Source: Vallitalea longa (lineage in GTDB: Bacteria > Bacillota > Clostridia > Lachnospirales > Vallitaleaceae). Taken from it: a stretch of DNA of 64,000 bases. Where the stretch lies: NCBI RefSeq assembly GCF_027923465.1, contig NZ_BRLB01000001.1, positions 682,001 through 746,000 on the forward strand. The letters are read 5' to 3'. The notes under the pieces are model-generated. The model ran no database searches and had not been told where the DNA came from. It worked only from the letters and a program-made list of their open reading frames with translations. Both the position numbers and the translations under genes were made by a program. Below are positions 36,691 to 46,628 of this stretch, piece by piece. Position 1 is the stretch's first letter. Every line of letters starts with the position of its first letter.

Positions 36691-37689
36691 TCATTTATTC
36701 CTATATTCATCAGGAGTAACCCCTGTTCTAATTTTGAACTGTTTATAAAAATAGCTAACATTAGAATAGCCTACTTCATTTACTATATCCATTATCGCCA
36801 GATTGCTATTATTAAGAAGATACATGGCCTGGTCCATTTTCTTTTCTTTGATAAGTGTTTTGTATGTCTTTCCTGTAATTTGTTTAACCAATTTTCCCAT
36901 ATAGTCAGGATTAAAATTAAAATACTCGGCCATATCTTTTATATTACATTCTTTATAATTATTATTTATATAATCCATAATCTTTATTGCAACATTGGTC
37001 TCTACTTTCTTAGCGAAATTATTGCTAAGATGCCTTTTATAATCTCTCAGTAATTCATTGAATAACAAAACTACATATGATCTAATTGCAACTTCCATCC
37101 CTATCTTGGGTTCATAGTATTCACATAATATGTTACACATTATATCCCATATTTTATTATTATCCGATGTTTTGAAATGAAGATACTGTTTGAATTCTTT
37201 CTTTTCATACAATGCCTTGACGATAAAGTCGGATATTATATTATTGTATGCAATCCTACTTAAGAAAATCCAGTCAAAGAACTCTTTTTTCATTAAGATA
37301 TTTATTCCTATATCATTTTCATCCGCAAAATCTATACTATGGGAGACATTCATATCTAGTATCAATATTTCTCCTTTTTTGACGTTTATTTCATCTTTCT
37401 CTACCTTCTGATTTATTTCACCAGAATAGACAAAAATCATTTCAAGATAGTCATGTTTATGCTTAGGGAATTCAATAAACCTATCATGTTTATGGATAGA
37501 TAATAGTCTATCATCTTCAACTATCTTATCACTATTGATTATCCATTCATCCATATCTTTCTTACTAGAAAAGAACTCCTTAAGTAAGGTATTGTATTCC
37601 TTTTGAGATTTGTTCTGCAATAGATTCTGCAATTGGATTTCTATTTTATTAAGATTCCTCAATTTATCGTCCAGCTCTTTTATCTTCAT
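36691..37689 (-). CDS. AraC family transcriptional regulator of the rhamnose genes
   Basis: A helical N-terminal region (about 1-65) is followed by a cupin-type sensor (about 70-160; FPKHKHDYLEMIFVYSGEI) and a C-terminal AraC double helix-turn-helix (about 230-330; IKDMAEYFNFNPDYMGKLVK and IMDIVNEVGYSNVSYFYKQF). The cupin part suggests direct sugar sensing. It lies between rhaM and rhaB, so local control of rhamnose genes is likely, though the ligand is inferred. The start at 37689 is set by an AGGTG site; ATG 37695 sits too close to it. Confidence 0.88.
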   Translation of the reverse strand: MKIKELDDKLRNLNKIEIQLQNLLQNKSQKEYNTLLKEFFSSKKDMDEWIINSDKIVEDDRLLSIHKHDRFIEFPKHKHDYLEMIFVYSGEINQKVEKDEINVKKGEILILDMNVSHSIDFADENDIGINILMKKEFFDWIFLSRIAYNNIISDFIVKALYEKKEFKQYLHFKTSDNNKIWDIMCNILCEYYEPKIGMEVAIRSYVVLLFNELLRDYKRHLSNNFAKKVETNVAIKIMDYINNNYKECNIKDMAEYFNFNPDYMGKLVKQITGKTYKTLIKEKKMDQAMYLLNNSNLAIMDIVNEVGYSNVSYFYKQFKIRTGVTPDEYRNK

Positions 37690-37835
37690 CACCATTCACC
37701 TTTAAAATAATAAATTTTATATTATTGATTGTACCATATACACAATTATATCTCCACATGCTAGAAGTAATCGTAAGGTACTATTTTAACATGTACCACT
37801 ATATATACACATAATATACCTCTAACCCCACAACT

Positions 37836-38162
37836 TTATTTTAAGTAAAAAACTTCTCTCATAGGTGTAATTGGCTCTGCATCCCCAAAATCAAAGGATC
37901 CCTCAACCATCTTGGAAGTAATATCATTCCACTTATTACAAACTTCACTATCATCCAAATACTTAAAAGCAGTATCAATATCATCACACTCAAAACAATA
38001 GAAAAACTGATTCCCATTCTGGAAGATGGAATAATTCTTAATCCCTGCTTTACTGTGTTCCTCTAGAACTTCTTTCCAAGGATTCAAATGCATATCAATA
38101 TATTCATTAATATACTCTTCTTTTATATTCCATGTCCAAGCAAACTTATTACTCTTATTCAT
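37836..38162 (-). CDS. rhaM: L-rhamnose mutarotase
   Basis: Interconverts alpha and beta L-rhamnose to feed the isomerase. The 108 residues show the dimeric alpha/beta fold motifs: KFAWTWNIKEEYINEYIDMH (residues about 6-25), the HLNPWKEVLEEHSKAGIKNY stretch in part, SIFQNGNQFFYCFECDD (about 45-61) and the C-terminal PITPMREVFYL. The start at 38162 has an AGAGGTG site 8 nt upstream; an in-frame GTG at 38171 overlaps that site. It lies just behind the binding-protein gene. Confidence 0.93.
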   Translation of the reverse strand: MNKSNKFAWTWNIKEEYINEYIDMHLNPWKEVLEEHSKAGIKNYSIFQNGNQFFYCFECDDIDTAFKYLDDSEVCNKWNDITSKMVEGSFDFGDAEPITPMREVFYLK

Positions 38163-38187
38163 CTTCTTCACCTCTATTTATTTATGT

Positions 38188-38218
38188 AAAGGAGCTTATT
38201 AATCTAATAAGCCCCTTT
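38188..38218 (-). terminator. Stem-loop after the rhamnose-binding protein gene
   Basis: AAAGGAGCTTATT and AATAAGCCCCTTT form a stem with one mismatch and a 5-nt loop. It lies between the binding-protein gene and rhaM, like the oppA/oppB hairpin, and may favour binding-protein expression. Confidence 0.6.
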
Positions 38219-38239
38219 GTTATATCTTAAGTATTCTAA

Positions 38240-39268
38240 TTAATATATTTCTTTCCATTCAGCTATATTGTCAGCATCAAATTTATATGGATCACCTAAC
38301 ATGACTTCAGTTCCTTCACCAACAGTAATAACGGATTTATCTCCAAGGGTTCCTGCTTCGAATGAATCACCTTCTGCCCCAGTAATCTTTCCAGTTACCA
38401 ATGCTTCTGCTGTATAACCTGCTAAATATCCTACATCTATAGGATTCCATAAGTACATCCACTTACATACACCACTCTCAATGTATTCAGCCATTTCACT
38501 AGGTAGTCCAAGACCTGTTAACTGAATTCTGTCTGTCAGCCCTTTGTCAGTAATAACCTTACCTGCTGCTGCAATACCTACAGTAGTTGGTGAAATTATA
38601 CCATTAAGTTGAGGATATGATTTCAACAATGCTTCCATTTCAGAAACACTCTTATCTCTTAAATCATCTCCATAAGCAACTTTCACTAATTCTATGTCTT
38701 TGTATTCACTTTTCTCTAGCTCTTTTTTCATCCATTCAATCCATGTATTTTGGTTTGTAGCTTGAGAAGTTGCACTAAGTACAGCAATCTGACCTTTTCC
38801 ACCTGTCATTTCTGAGATTGCTTCTATCTGAACACGTCCGATTCTTTCTGGATCTGCTTGATTAACATGAATCATACGGCTATCACTGTTAACAGCTGAG
38901 TCCAATGAAAGAACTTTAATACCTGCATTCATAGCTTTTTGTAATGCTGGTTGAAGTGCATCAGGGTCATTACCTGCAATTGCAATACAATCAACTTTTT
39001 GAGCAATTAGTTCTTCTATCATTTGAATCTGTGCTTCTGCCGTTGGCTGATCAGGTGCTTTCAAGATTGCGTCCCCACCAATTTCTTTTATGGCCTTTTC
39101 AAAACCTTCCATCTCTTTCTCATTATATGGATTTCCTGCATTTTTTACAATAATAGCATACTTGCCTTTTCCATCTTTGTTACCCTCAGATGAATTATCT
39201 TTTCCCCCGCAACCAGTTAAAGCAAAAATAAGTGTTAAAACTAAAAACAGATTTAATATTCTCTTCAT
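38240..39268 (-). CDS. rhaS: Rhamnose ABC transporter substrate-binding lipoprotein
   Basis: Extracellular sugar-binding protein (PBP type I, RhaS-like). The lipoprotein signal LVLTLIFALTGCGGKDN places the modified cysteine at residue 20. The mature fold begins GKYAIIVKNAGNPYNEKEME (about 34-53), followed by LDSAVNSDSRMIHVNQADPE (about 125) and the hinge region YLWNPIDVGYLAGYTAEALV (about 273). The 342 residues are typical. Rhamnose specificity is inferred from position next to rhaM and rhaBA. Confidence 0.9.
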   Translation of the reverse strand: MKRILNLFLVLTLIFALTGCGGKDNSSEGNKDGKGKYAIIVKNAGNPYNEKEMEGFEKAIKEIGGDAILKAPDQPTAEAQIQMIEELIAQKVDCIAIAGNDPDALQPALQKAMNAGIKVLSLDSAVNSDSRMIHVNQADPERIGRVQIEAISEMTGGKGQIAVLSATSQATNQNTWIEWMKKELEKSEYKDIELVKVAYGDDLRDKSVSEMEALLKSYPQLNGIISPTTVGIAAAGKVITDKGLTDRIQLTGLGLPSEMAEYIESGVCKWMYLWNPIDVGYLAGYTAEALVTGKITGAEGDSFEAGTLGDKSVITVGEGTEVMLGDPYKFDADNIAEWKEIY

Positions 39269-39384
39269 GTTTGCATTCTCCTTTATGATTTATTTATATA
39301 AAATAGTAGAACCACTTTATATCAAAATTATTAAGCTAGTTACCATGATTGTTAATAACACAATTTCAATAAAATTCTTCTTAT

Positions 39385-40386
39385 CTATTTACTCACATTA
39401 GTTCTTAAACCTCTGCCAAAAGTCTTCTTAAGATTAGGTATCATAACTGCAAATATCAGTAATAAACCAATTATTATAAGCAATATCTGTGCAGGTATGT
39501 TTATTAATCCTAAACCGTATCTTAAAAAACCTATTAGGAAGATGGAAATTACTGCACCTATCATTCTTCCTTTCCCACCAGCAGAACTGATTCCTCCGAG
39601 AACAGCCATTGCAATAACATCTAATTCATAACCTGTTGCAACATTAGGTCTTGTACTTCCCATTCTAGATGCTAGGAAAATAGCTGTAACAGCTGACATA
39701 AGACCAGTAAGTGTAAAAATAATTATTTTCATCTTATCGATTTTTACACCTGAAAACTTACTAGCAGTAATATTATTGCCCATAGCGAAAACTTTTCTAC
39801 CAAAAGTAGTCTTATGTAATAGTAATCCGAATATTATTGCGAATATTATAAAGACAATTAGTATAAAAGGTATCTTACCGACATAACCCCATCCAAGATA
39901 TGTATACCACTTAGGGAAATTTCCTGAAGCTTGATTTTCTAGAATTATATAAGCGATACCTCTGTATATTATCATTGTTGATAATGTAACAATAACTGCA
40001 GATAACTCTTTAAATTTCACTAATATAAAACCGTTCAAGAATCCACATAGAGCTCCTACAGCTAAGCATACCAGCATTGCTATTGGCATAGGAAGTCCCA
40101 TATTATATAGAACTGCCATAATAACTGACGACAGAGCCACTGTAGAACCAACAGATATATCTATATCTCCTAAGACTAAGATAAACGCCATGGGTAAAAC
40201 AATAAACGCTTTATCCAAGAAAGTCATAGTAGCATCAATAATAGTATTGAAATTCAAATAGTATGGTGATAAATTAGCATTGATTATATTGATAACAATG
40301 AATATCAATACAAGCAACCATTCCCACTGGAAGAAAAAACTTTTTAAATTAGTATCTTTTTTGTTATCTATAATTCTCTTATTCAT
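39385..40386 (-). CDS. Rhamnose ABC transporter permease (second)
   Basis: Carbohydrate-uptake-2 family permease (BPD_transp_2) of 333 residues with about eight to ten helices. Family blocks are LGDIDISVGSTVALSSVIMA (about 68-87) and the C-terminal AMAVLGGISSAGGKGRMIGA (about 259-278). It starts 2 nt after the stop of the first permease. RhaQ-like by position. The lysine-rich N-terminus is cytoplasmic. Confidence 0.92.
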   Translation of the reverse strand: MNKRIIDNKKDTNLKSFFFQWEWLLVLIFIVINIINANLSPYYLNFNTIIDATMTFLDKAFIVLPMAFILVLGDIDISVGSTVALSSVIMAVLYNMGLPMPIAMLVCLAVGALCGFLNGFILVKFKELSAVIVTLSTMIIYRGIAYIILENQASGNFPKWYTYLGWGYVGKIPFILIVFIIFAIIFGLLLHKTTFGRKVFAMGNNITASKFSGVKIDKMKIIIFTLTGLMSAVTAIFLASRMGSTRPNVATGYELDVIAMAVLGGISSAGGKGRMIGAVISIFLIGFLRYGLGLINIPAQILLIIIGLLLIFAVMIPNLKKTFGRGLRTNVSK

Positions 40387-40388
40387 AA

Positions 40389-41396
40389 TTATATTTTCCT
40401 CCTAGCAAGATTTTTTTTCTTAATGTTATTCTTAACTATAGCATTAACTATTACAGCAAATAAAATAATAAAACCTTGAATTGCTTGCTGCCAGAAAGGT
40501 GAAACCATCAGTAAAGGTAATGCATTATTTAAAATACCTAGTAATAATGAACCTAATATAATACCTGAAATCTTTCCTGAACCCCCAGCAATACTGACTC
40601 CACCTAATACACATGCAGCTATTACATTCAATTCATATCCTGCTGCTGTATTTCCTTGTGCAGAAGCGAATTTGGATACCCATAATACTCCTGAAAGTCC
40701 AGCTAATCCTCCCATTATAGAATAGACCAACCATAGAATCTTATCCGTATTGATTCCACTTATTCTTGCAGAATCAGGATTGCTTCCTACTGCATATATT
40801 TGTCTTCCTGTTCTTGTATGGTTAGTGAAATAATAAAAAACGATATATATAAGAATTGCTACAAAGATTAATGTATTTATACCTAATACAGAACTGGTTG
40901 CGATATTTTTAAAACCTTTACTCATTTGATGTGCACTTACCCATTTCCCACCGCTCACCATGAATGTCAGACCTCTAAAAACATTCATCATACCTAGTGT
41001 TGCTATAATAGGAAATATTTTTGCGTAAGCTACTAGAATTCCAATGATGCTACCACATATTAAACCGATCAATGTTCCCAATAAAATTACAATTACCGGA
41101 TTCAACCCTGGATATTTGCTGACAGTCAATGCAGATATCATTCCTGAAAGAGCTAATGTAGCCCCTACCGAAAGGTCTATTCCTCTAGTTATAATTACAA
41201 GCATCATTCCAACTGCTAATATACTCAATATAGCTGTATTAGTTATCATATCATTAAGATTCTCAATAGTTAAAAAACTGGAGTTTCTAAGTTGAACAAC
41301 TACAGACAGAAGTATAATGAACACTATTAATCCAAGTTCTTTAACTTTTGAAACATCCATACTTTTGATATTTCTTTTTATACTCTTAGCTGTCAT
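40389..41396 (-). CDS. Rhamnose ABC transporter permease (first)
   Basis: Carbohydrate-uptake-2 family permease of 335 residues. The blocks ITRGIDLSVGATLALSGMIS (about 68-87) and AACVLGGVSIAGGSGKISGI (about 263-282) are the usual BPD_transp_2 signatures. It probably forms a heterodimer with the neighbouring permease under the shared ATPase. RhaP-like by position. The gene begins 30 nt after the ATPase gene. Confidence 0.92.
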   Translation of the reverse strand: MTAKSIKRNIKSMDVSKVKELGLIVFIILLSVVVQLRNSSFLTIENLNDMITNTAILSILAVGMMLVIITRGIDLSVGATLALSGMISALTVSKYPGLNPVIVILLGTLIGLICGSIIGILVAYAKIFPIIATLGMMNVFRGLTFMVSGGKWVSAHQMSKGFKNIATSSVLGINTLIFVAILIYIVFYYFTNHTRTGRQIYAVGSNPDSARISGINTDKILWLVYSIMGGLAGLSGVLWVSKFASAQGNTAAGYELNVIAACVLGGVSIAGGSGKISGIILGSLLLGILNNALPLLMVSPFWQQAIQGFIILFAVIVNAIVKNNIKKKNLARRKI

Positions 41397-41426
41397 AATC
41401 TTTTCCTTTCTATGTTGTTATTAGTT

Positions 41427-42917
41427 TTACTTAGCCATTGCATATTCTAGAATAACTTCTTGTGAAGCTTCTTTTCTATCTAGTGAAGCTGTTACTCTTC
41501 CTTCACGCATTACAATAATATTATCACTCATACCTAATATTTCTGGCATTTCAGAAGAAACCATAATAATTCCGTATCCTTTACATGCTAAATCACTCAT
41601 GATTTCATATATAGCAGATTTTGCACCTACATCTACACCCTTCGTAGGTTCATCAAGAATTATTACTTTCAGATCTGCTGCTAGAAGTTTAGCCACAACA
41701 ATTTTCTGCTGATTACCTCCGGATAATGAACTTGCCAAATCAAAAATACTCGTTGCTTTTACATCTACTTTTTCACATAACATCTTGGACACTTCTGATT
41801 CCTTATTGTTGTCCAACCAACCATTTTTAGAATATTTAGTGATAGTTGGTAAAGTAATATTTTTATCCAAACCCCATTGAAGCACTAAACCTTGCTTTTG
41901 CCTATCTTCTGGCAAATATCCTATTCCTAGATTCATAGCATCCATTGGCTCTTTCACTGTAATTTCTTTACCTTCCAGAAAAATTTTCCCTTCATCTTTC
42001 TGCATGATACCAAATATAGTCTGACAAACTTCTGTTCTTGATGCCCCTACTAGTCCTGTTAATCCTAGAATCTCACCTTTATGTAAGTTGAAAGATACAT
42101 CTTTGAAGAAACCATCTTTTGAAAGTCCTTCAACTCTTAAAAGCTCTTTTCCCATTTTCACTTCTTTCTTAGGGAATAGTTGTGTAATCTCTCTTCCTAC
42201 CATTGCAACTATTAAATCCTCATTGGATATTCCATCAACTTTCCATGTACCTATGTATTTTGAATCTCTGAAAACCGTTACTTCTGTAGCAAGCCTGTAC
42301 ATATCTTCGAACCTATGAGAAATAAATATAATTGATACACCATTATCCCTTAGCTTTTCCGCTATCTTATATAACTCTTCACTTTCCTTTTTAGTTAGAG
42401 CTGCAGTAGGTTCATCCATAATAATAATCTTTGCATTAGAAGATAATGCTTTTGCTATTTCAACTATCTGCTGTTTAGCGACACTTAGTGAACCCATTAA
42501 AGTTTTTGAGTTAAATTCAGCACCTAGCTCTTTTAACAATTTATTAGCTTCCTCATACATCTGTTTCCACATGATTCTTTTAGTAACTTTATGAATCTTT
42601 TCATGACCCATAAAAATATTTTCTGCTACACTTAGATCTGGATAGCAAGTTACATGTTGGTATATTGCAGCTATACCTAATTTCTGAGCATCTTTTGGAT
42701 TTTTCATATTTATTTTGCTTCCATCCAAATAGATTTCTCCTTCTTCCGGAATCAAAACACCTGTGATTATCTTTATAAATGTAGATTTACCAGCACCATT
42801 TTCTCCCATTATGGCATGGATTTGACCTCTTCTTAATCTAAATTCAACATTATCTAATGCCTTAACTCCCGGAAAGATCTTCGTAATTCCCTTTAATTCA
42901 AGTACAAAGTCCGACAT
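41427..42917 (-). CDS. Rhamnose ABC transporter ATP-binding protein (two ABC domains)
   Basis: Sugar-type ATPase of 496 residues with two fused ABC domains. The first has Walker A GENGAGKST (about residue 38), signature LSVAKQQIVEIAKAL (about 144) and Walker B IIIMDEPTAAL (about 163). The second has the usual altered Walker A GLVGASRTEV, but keeps signature LSGGNQQKVVVAKLL (about 398) and Walker B VIILDEPTKGVD (about 419). A GGAG site precedes the ATG. It is the first gene of the rhamnose transcript. RhaT-like by context; sequence alone also fits ribose or autoinducer-type importers. Confidence 0.92.
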   Translation of the reverse strand: MSDFVLELKGITKIFPGVKALDNVEFRLRRGQIHAIMGENGAGKSTFIKIITGVLIPEEGEIYLDGSKINMKNPKDAQKLGIAAIYQHVTCYPDLSVAENIFMGHEKIHKVTKRIMWKQMYEEANKLLKELGAEFNSKTLMGSLSVAKQQIVEIAKALSSNAKIIIMDEPTAALTKKESEELYKIAEKLRDNGVSIIFISHRFEDMYRLATEVTVFRDSKYIGTWKVDGISNEDLIVAMVGREITQLFPKKEVKMGKELLRVEGLSKDGFFKDVSFNLHKGEILGLTGLVGASRTEVCQTIFGIMQKDEGKIFLEGKEITVKEPMDAMNLGIGYLPEDRQKQGLVLQWGLDKNITLPTITKYSKNGWLDNNKESEVSKMLCEKVDVKATSIFDLASSLSGGNQQKIVVAKLLAADLKVIILDEPTKGVDVGAKSAIYEIMSDLACKGYGIIMVSSEMPEILGMSDNIIVMREGRVTASLDRKEASQEVILEYAMAK

Positions 42918-43033
42918 CCGCTGATCTCCTTATACAATATATTTAAGTTAATAAAGGCAACCTATAATCCTTTTTACATCAAACAATTAATGATAGAACT
43001 CAAAATTCATTAATCAATGCATATCTCATCATA

Positions 43034-43083
43034 TTAACAAAACCAAACATGCGTATATGTTAGTATTTGTTCTAATTTGTTAA
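43034..43083. promoter_or_regulatory. Nested dyad in the rhamnose operon leader
   Basis: TTAACAAA (43034) and TTTGTTAA (43076) are 8-bp inverted arms, and AACAT-N6-ATGTT (43046-43061) is nested inside. The dyad lies 117 nt upstream of the first transporter gene. It looks like an operator for a dimeric regulator, possibly the AraC protein. Confidence 0.45.
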
Positions 43084-43158
43084 CGCAAGCCACTGTCATA
43101 TACTCTCTTTCAGTATAATCAATATTTTTTTCATCAATATCCTCGGCTATTTGTTTAT

Positions 43159-43187
43159 ATTATACTAAAAAACCCTTTTTGCGTCAA
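43159..43187 (-). promoter_or_regulatory. Promoter of the rhamnose transporter operon
   Basis: TTGACG and TATAAT are separated by 17 nt on the minus strand, predicting a leader of about 235 nt. The 42918-43281 gap contains no gene. Confidence 0.65.
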
Positions 43188-43281
43188 TAGGTAAATGTTG
43201 TTTTATGTTTATTTGTGTTTTTTTCAATCAAATAATGTTGTTATTCCTAATAGATAATGCAAATACAAACTATAAATACAT

Positions 43282-43319
43282 AAAAAAAACAGGTATGCTA
43301 TCTCTGAGATAACTACCTA
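43282..43319 (-). terminator. Terminator of the second sugar ABC operon
   Basis: On the minus strand AGGTA-N-TTATCTC pairs with GAGATA-N-TACCT, followed by TTTTTTTT. It lies about 70 nt past the stop of the ATPase gene. Confidence 0.85.
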
Positions 43320-43386
43320 TTCTATACATTCATATACATCAATATTTTTCTATTGAATATCTTCTGGAGGATATTATTAGATTGTT

Positions 43387-44835
43387 TCATCTATCATTAT
43401 TTGAGGCTATATACCTCATGATTTTTTCTTCACTAGCATCATATCCTTCTATATCTGCTACCATTTTCCCTTGATCCATTACAAGTATTCTATCACTCAT
43501 ACCAATTAATTCATCAAAATCATTAGTAATCATGATTATAGCCGCGCCCGAACTTACTAAATCCATAAAAATGTTATAAATATCTATTTTGGATGCTGTG
43601 TCTATATTTGCTGTAGGTTTGTTGAATATAAATATCTTTGAATTACTGAACAACCATTTTGACAGCATCACTTTCTTCTTATTACCAGCACTTAGATATT
43701 TTAATCTTACACTTATATCTTTTGGCGTTATATTAAGCATTTCCACATAATGTCCTGTTATAAGTTTCTTAGATGAACGATTCAAAGCTCGTACTTTTTT
43801 TATGTTAGCGGATGTTATATTCTCATATATACTATTATCAAAGAATACTCCTTCATTCTTGTCTCCTATATAACATATACCATTAGTTACAGCTTGATGT
43901 GTTGAGTTCACCTTAACTTTTTTACCATCTATATATATATTTCCGTTATAATCCATGACACCGAATAGGGCTAATCCAATACTTGATTTATGAGATCCTC
44001 TCAATCCTGTAATACCAAGTATTTCTCCCTCTTTGACATCAAAATTAATATCTGAAATAACATTAGTCGATATATTCTCAACTCTCAACATTTCTCTGCC
44101 TATCCTTATGTTCCGCTTAGGATATCTTTCTCTTTTCTTGATACCTACCATATATTTAATCAACTGTCCCTTATCATATTTCTCTTTCACATCGTCTTGA
44201 ATAATCTTCCCTTTGTTAAGCACTGTAATATGATCAGCTATTTCCAAGATTTCATCCATTCTATGAGAAATATAAATAACAGTAATATTTCTTTTTTTTA
44301 TTTTTTTAATAAGTCTATTGATTATTTCGATTTCGTTTTTATCTAATAACGCTAGAGGTTCATCAATAATAATTATCTTACTTTCCATAGCTAGCGCTAC
44401 AACTATTTCTATTATTTTTTGAGAAGCTACTGATAAATATTTGACTTTGGTATCTATATCAATATCAATTTCATATTCATGTAGAATATGTTGTGTTCTT
44501 TCTCTTATCTTCTTCCAGTCCACTACTCCCAATTTTTTAATACCGATCTTTGGCTCATCATTCATGAACATGTTTTCATATACCCTTAATTCCTGAAACA
44601 GACTGGTTTCATGATGTATCATATATGTTTTGTTATCATAAGTTAACTCAACAACTCCTGAATCGCAACTTTCCAGTCCCGAAAGAATTTTCATCATAGT
44701 TGTTTTCCCCGAACCATTAGAACCTATCAAAGCATATATTTTACCTTCATATACTTCAAAAGATTCAATGTCAGCAGCAACAATGCTTCCATATTTTTTA
44801 GTAACTCTTTTCATGCTTGCAAGTAACTCACCCAT
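43387..44835 (-). CDS. Sugar-type ABC transporter ATP-binding protein with degenerate second domain
   Basis: Two fused ABC domains in 482 residues. The first has an intact Walker A GSNGSGKTT (about residue 35), a diverged signature LSVASQKIIEI (about 135) and Walker B IIIIDEPLALLD (about 156). The second is unusual: signature LSAGNKKKVML (about 391), and the Walker B region reads IFIFNKPTANID (about 408), where the conserved Asp-Glu pair is Asn-Lys. Catalysis by the second site is therefore unlikely. ATG 44835 follows an AGGGTG site; GTG 44844 is an alternative. It is the last gene of an operon with no binding protein. Confidence 0.88.
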   Translation of the reverse strand: MGELLASMKRVTKKYGSIVAADIESFEVYEGKIYALIGSNGSGKTTMMKILSGLESCDSGVVELTYDNKTYMIHHETSLFQELRVYENMFMNDEPKIGIKKLGVVDWKKIRERTQHILHEYEIDIDIDTKVKYLSVASQKIIEIVVALAMESKIIIIDEPLALLDKNEIEIINRLIKKIKKRNITVIYISHRMDEILEIADHITVLNKGKIIQDDVKEKYDKGQLIKYMVGIKKRERYPKRNIRIGREMLRVENISTNVISDINFDVKEGEILGITGLRGSHKSSIGLALFGVMDYNGNIYIDGKKVKVNSTHQAVTNGICYIGDKNEGVFFDNSIYENITSANIKKVRALNRSSKKLITGHYVEMLNITPKDISVRLKYLSAGNKKKVMLSKWLFSNSKIFIFNKPTANIDTASKIDIYNIFMDLVSSGAAIIMITNDFDELIGMSDRILVMDQGKMVADIEGYDASEEKIMRYIASNNDR

Positions 44836-44871
44836 AAGTTTCACCCTACCCGCTGTTAAGTTTTTATAAGA

Positions 44872-45651
44872 TTATAAACCGTTATTATCAACCATAGAAG
44901 CATATAATTTGATATCATTATTGAAATAATATTCCTTAAACATATCTGGTATGTTCTTGTCAGCAACTATTTCCTTTATCTCATCTAACTGTGCAATACG
45001 TTTCAAACCTCTTTTACCATATTGTTTATGCTCTGCAACTAGTACTACTCTGTTTGATATTTTCTTAATTACTTCGTATAGTTCCAAATACTCCTTAGTA
45101 TTAGTTGTGTATCCTAATTCACTATCTATTCCATCCACACTAACGAATGCTTTTTCAATCAAAATATTATCTAACGAATGAATAGTTTCATAACCGAAAA
45201 TATCACCTGTGGCTGGATCTATTTCTCCTGCTGTTATAATCACTTTTACAGTCTTATAACTCATTATTTTCATAGCAATATTTATATTGTTGGTTACAAC
45301 AACTAGTCCTTTCTTTTCCTTTAGATAATCTAATAGCTCATAGAGAATCGAGCCTCCTCCGATAAAGACAACTTCATTATCTTCAATCAATTGACTAGCC
45401 ATCTTAGCTATTTTCAAATGAAGCTTATTTTTTTCATTTTTATCATCAAGAGAATTTTCTTCGGTTTTATCTTTTTTCAGAATAGCTCCTCCATATGTCT
45501 TAACAATCAGTCCTTCTTTTTCTAATTTATCTAAGTCTCTTCTTATAGTCATTTCAGACACAGATAACATTTTACTCAAGTTGACTACTTCAACAGAACC
45601 ATTCTTATATAAACTTTCTCTTATCGCTTGAAGTCTTTCCATTCCAAACAT
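44872..45651 (-). CDS. DeoR family transcriptional regulator
   Basis: The N-terminal DeoR helix-turn-helix (MERLQAIRESLYKNGSVEVV; LSVSEMTIRRDLDKLEKEGL; residues about 4-60) is followed by a DeoR C-terminal sugar-phosphate sensor domain with IEDNEVVFIGGGSILYELL (about 88) and EIDPATGDIFGY (about 157). The start at 45651 lies 9 nt after an AGGTGA site. It is embedded between a permease gene and the ATPase gene, so it most likely autoregulates this transporter operon in response to a sugar phosphate (inference). The 259 residues are normal. Confidence 0.9.
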   Translation of the reverse strand: MFGMERLQAIRESLYKNGSVEVVNLSKMLSVSEMTIRRDLDKLEKEGLIVKTYGGAILKKDKTEENSLDDKNEKNKLHLKIAKMASQLIEDNEVVFIGGGSILYELLDYLKEKKGLVVVTNNINIAMKIMSYKTVKVIITAGEIDPATGDIFGYETIHSLDNILIEKAFVSVDGIDSELGYTTNTKEYLELYEVIKKISNRVVLVAEHKQYGKRGLKRIAQLDEIKEIVADKNIPDMFKEYYFNNDIKLYASMVDNNGL

Positions 45652-45656
45652 ACTCT

Positions 45657-46616
45657 TCACTCACCTGTAATCTTTTTATCTTTTTGTAAATAATAATTAA
45701 TGAATAAGACTATCAATAATATAAGCCCCATCAAGAAATCTATTAAATATGTATTCATTTCCAATATACCCAAAACTCTAGATAATACACTCAATGTACA
45801 AACAGAAATCATTACGCCAATGACACTTCCTTTTCCTCCATTGACATTTACTCCGCCTAATATTACGGCCACAATACTTTTTAACAAATATGATGTTCCA
45901 TAATCAGCTCTTATGGAGTTATATCTGGATGTCATAATAATTGCTGCAATACCTGTTAAAATTCCTGCATAACAATATGCGAAGAATATTATTTTCTTAA
46001 CATCTATACCTGAATAATTAGCAGCTGACTTGTCCTCTCCCACTTTATAAATTAGATTGCCAGTCTGAGTTTTTTTCAGTATATACCAAGTTACCCAACC
46101 AAATATTAGAAATATAATCATTGGTACCGGTACAAAAGCTATGCTCTCATTCCCAATCCACAAAAAAGTTGAAGGAAATTTGGATACAGCACCTCCATGA
46201 GTAATATCAAGTGCTACACCTTCAAAAAGAAGCATCATGGCAAGGGTAGCAATTATTGATTTTACACCTACAAAAGATACTAACGCTCCGTTTAATACAC
46301 CACAGGCCAATCCTATAATAATCATAATTATTATACCTGATATCACCAATATACTTTCAGGTAATTTAACGCTTATCATAAATAATCCACCAACAATACC
46401 CGCCAATTTTGTCATTGCTATAACTGAGAGATTAATATCTCCTAATAACATTATAACCATTACAGCTAATGCGATAAGACCAAATTCAGGTATTTGGTGC
46501 AGCATAATCATTAAATTGTTGCTAGACAGAAATTGTTCTTTACTTATTATTGCTGCAAGAATTATTGTCACTAATAAAATCATTACTTGAATAACTATTT
46601 CTTTCTTTTTACCCAC
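45657..46616 (-). CDS. Sugar ABC transporter permease (second operon, downstream)
   Basis: Carbohydrate-uptake-2 permease of 319 residues. LLGDINLSVIAMTKLAGIVG (about 58-77) and SIVAVILGGVNVNGGKGSVI (about 244-263) are BPD_transp_2 blocks; the usual DLSVG box is altered to INLSVI. The start is GTG at 46616 with an AAGGGTG site. It ends 5 nt before the DeoR start, so all four genes are one transcript. Confidence 0.88.
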   Translation of the reverse strand: MGKKKEIVIQVMILLVTIILAAIISKEQFLSSNNLMIMLHQIPEFGLIALAVMVIMLLGDINLSVIAMTKLAGIVGGLFMISVKLPESILVISGIIIMIIIGLACGVLNGALVSFVGVKSIIATLAMMLLFEGVALDITHGGAVSKFPSTFLWIGNESIAFVPVPMIIFLIFGWVTWYILKKTQTGNLIYKVGEDKSAANYSGIDVKKIIFFAYCYAGILTGIAAIIMTSRYNSIRADYGTSYLLKSIVAVILGGVNVNGGKGSVIGVMISVCTLSVLSRVLGILEMNTYLIDFLMGLILLIVLFINYYLQKDKKITGE

Positions 46617-46628
46617 AATTTCACACCC

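Noticed and set aside
42918-43386. A CcpA (cre) site near 43077-43092
   Set aside because: TGTTAACGCAAGCC has several mismatches to the cre consensus, so I do not claim it.
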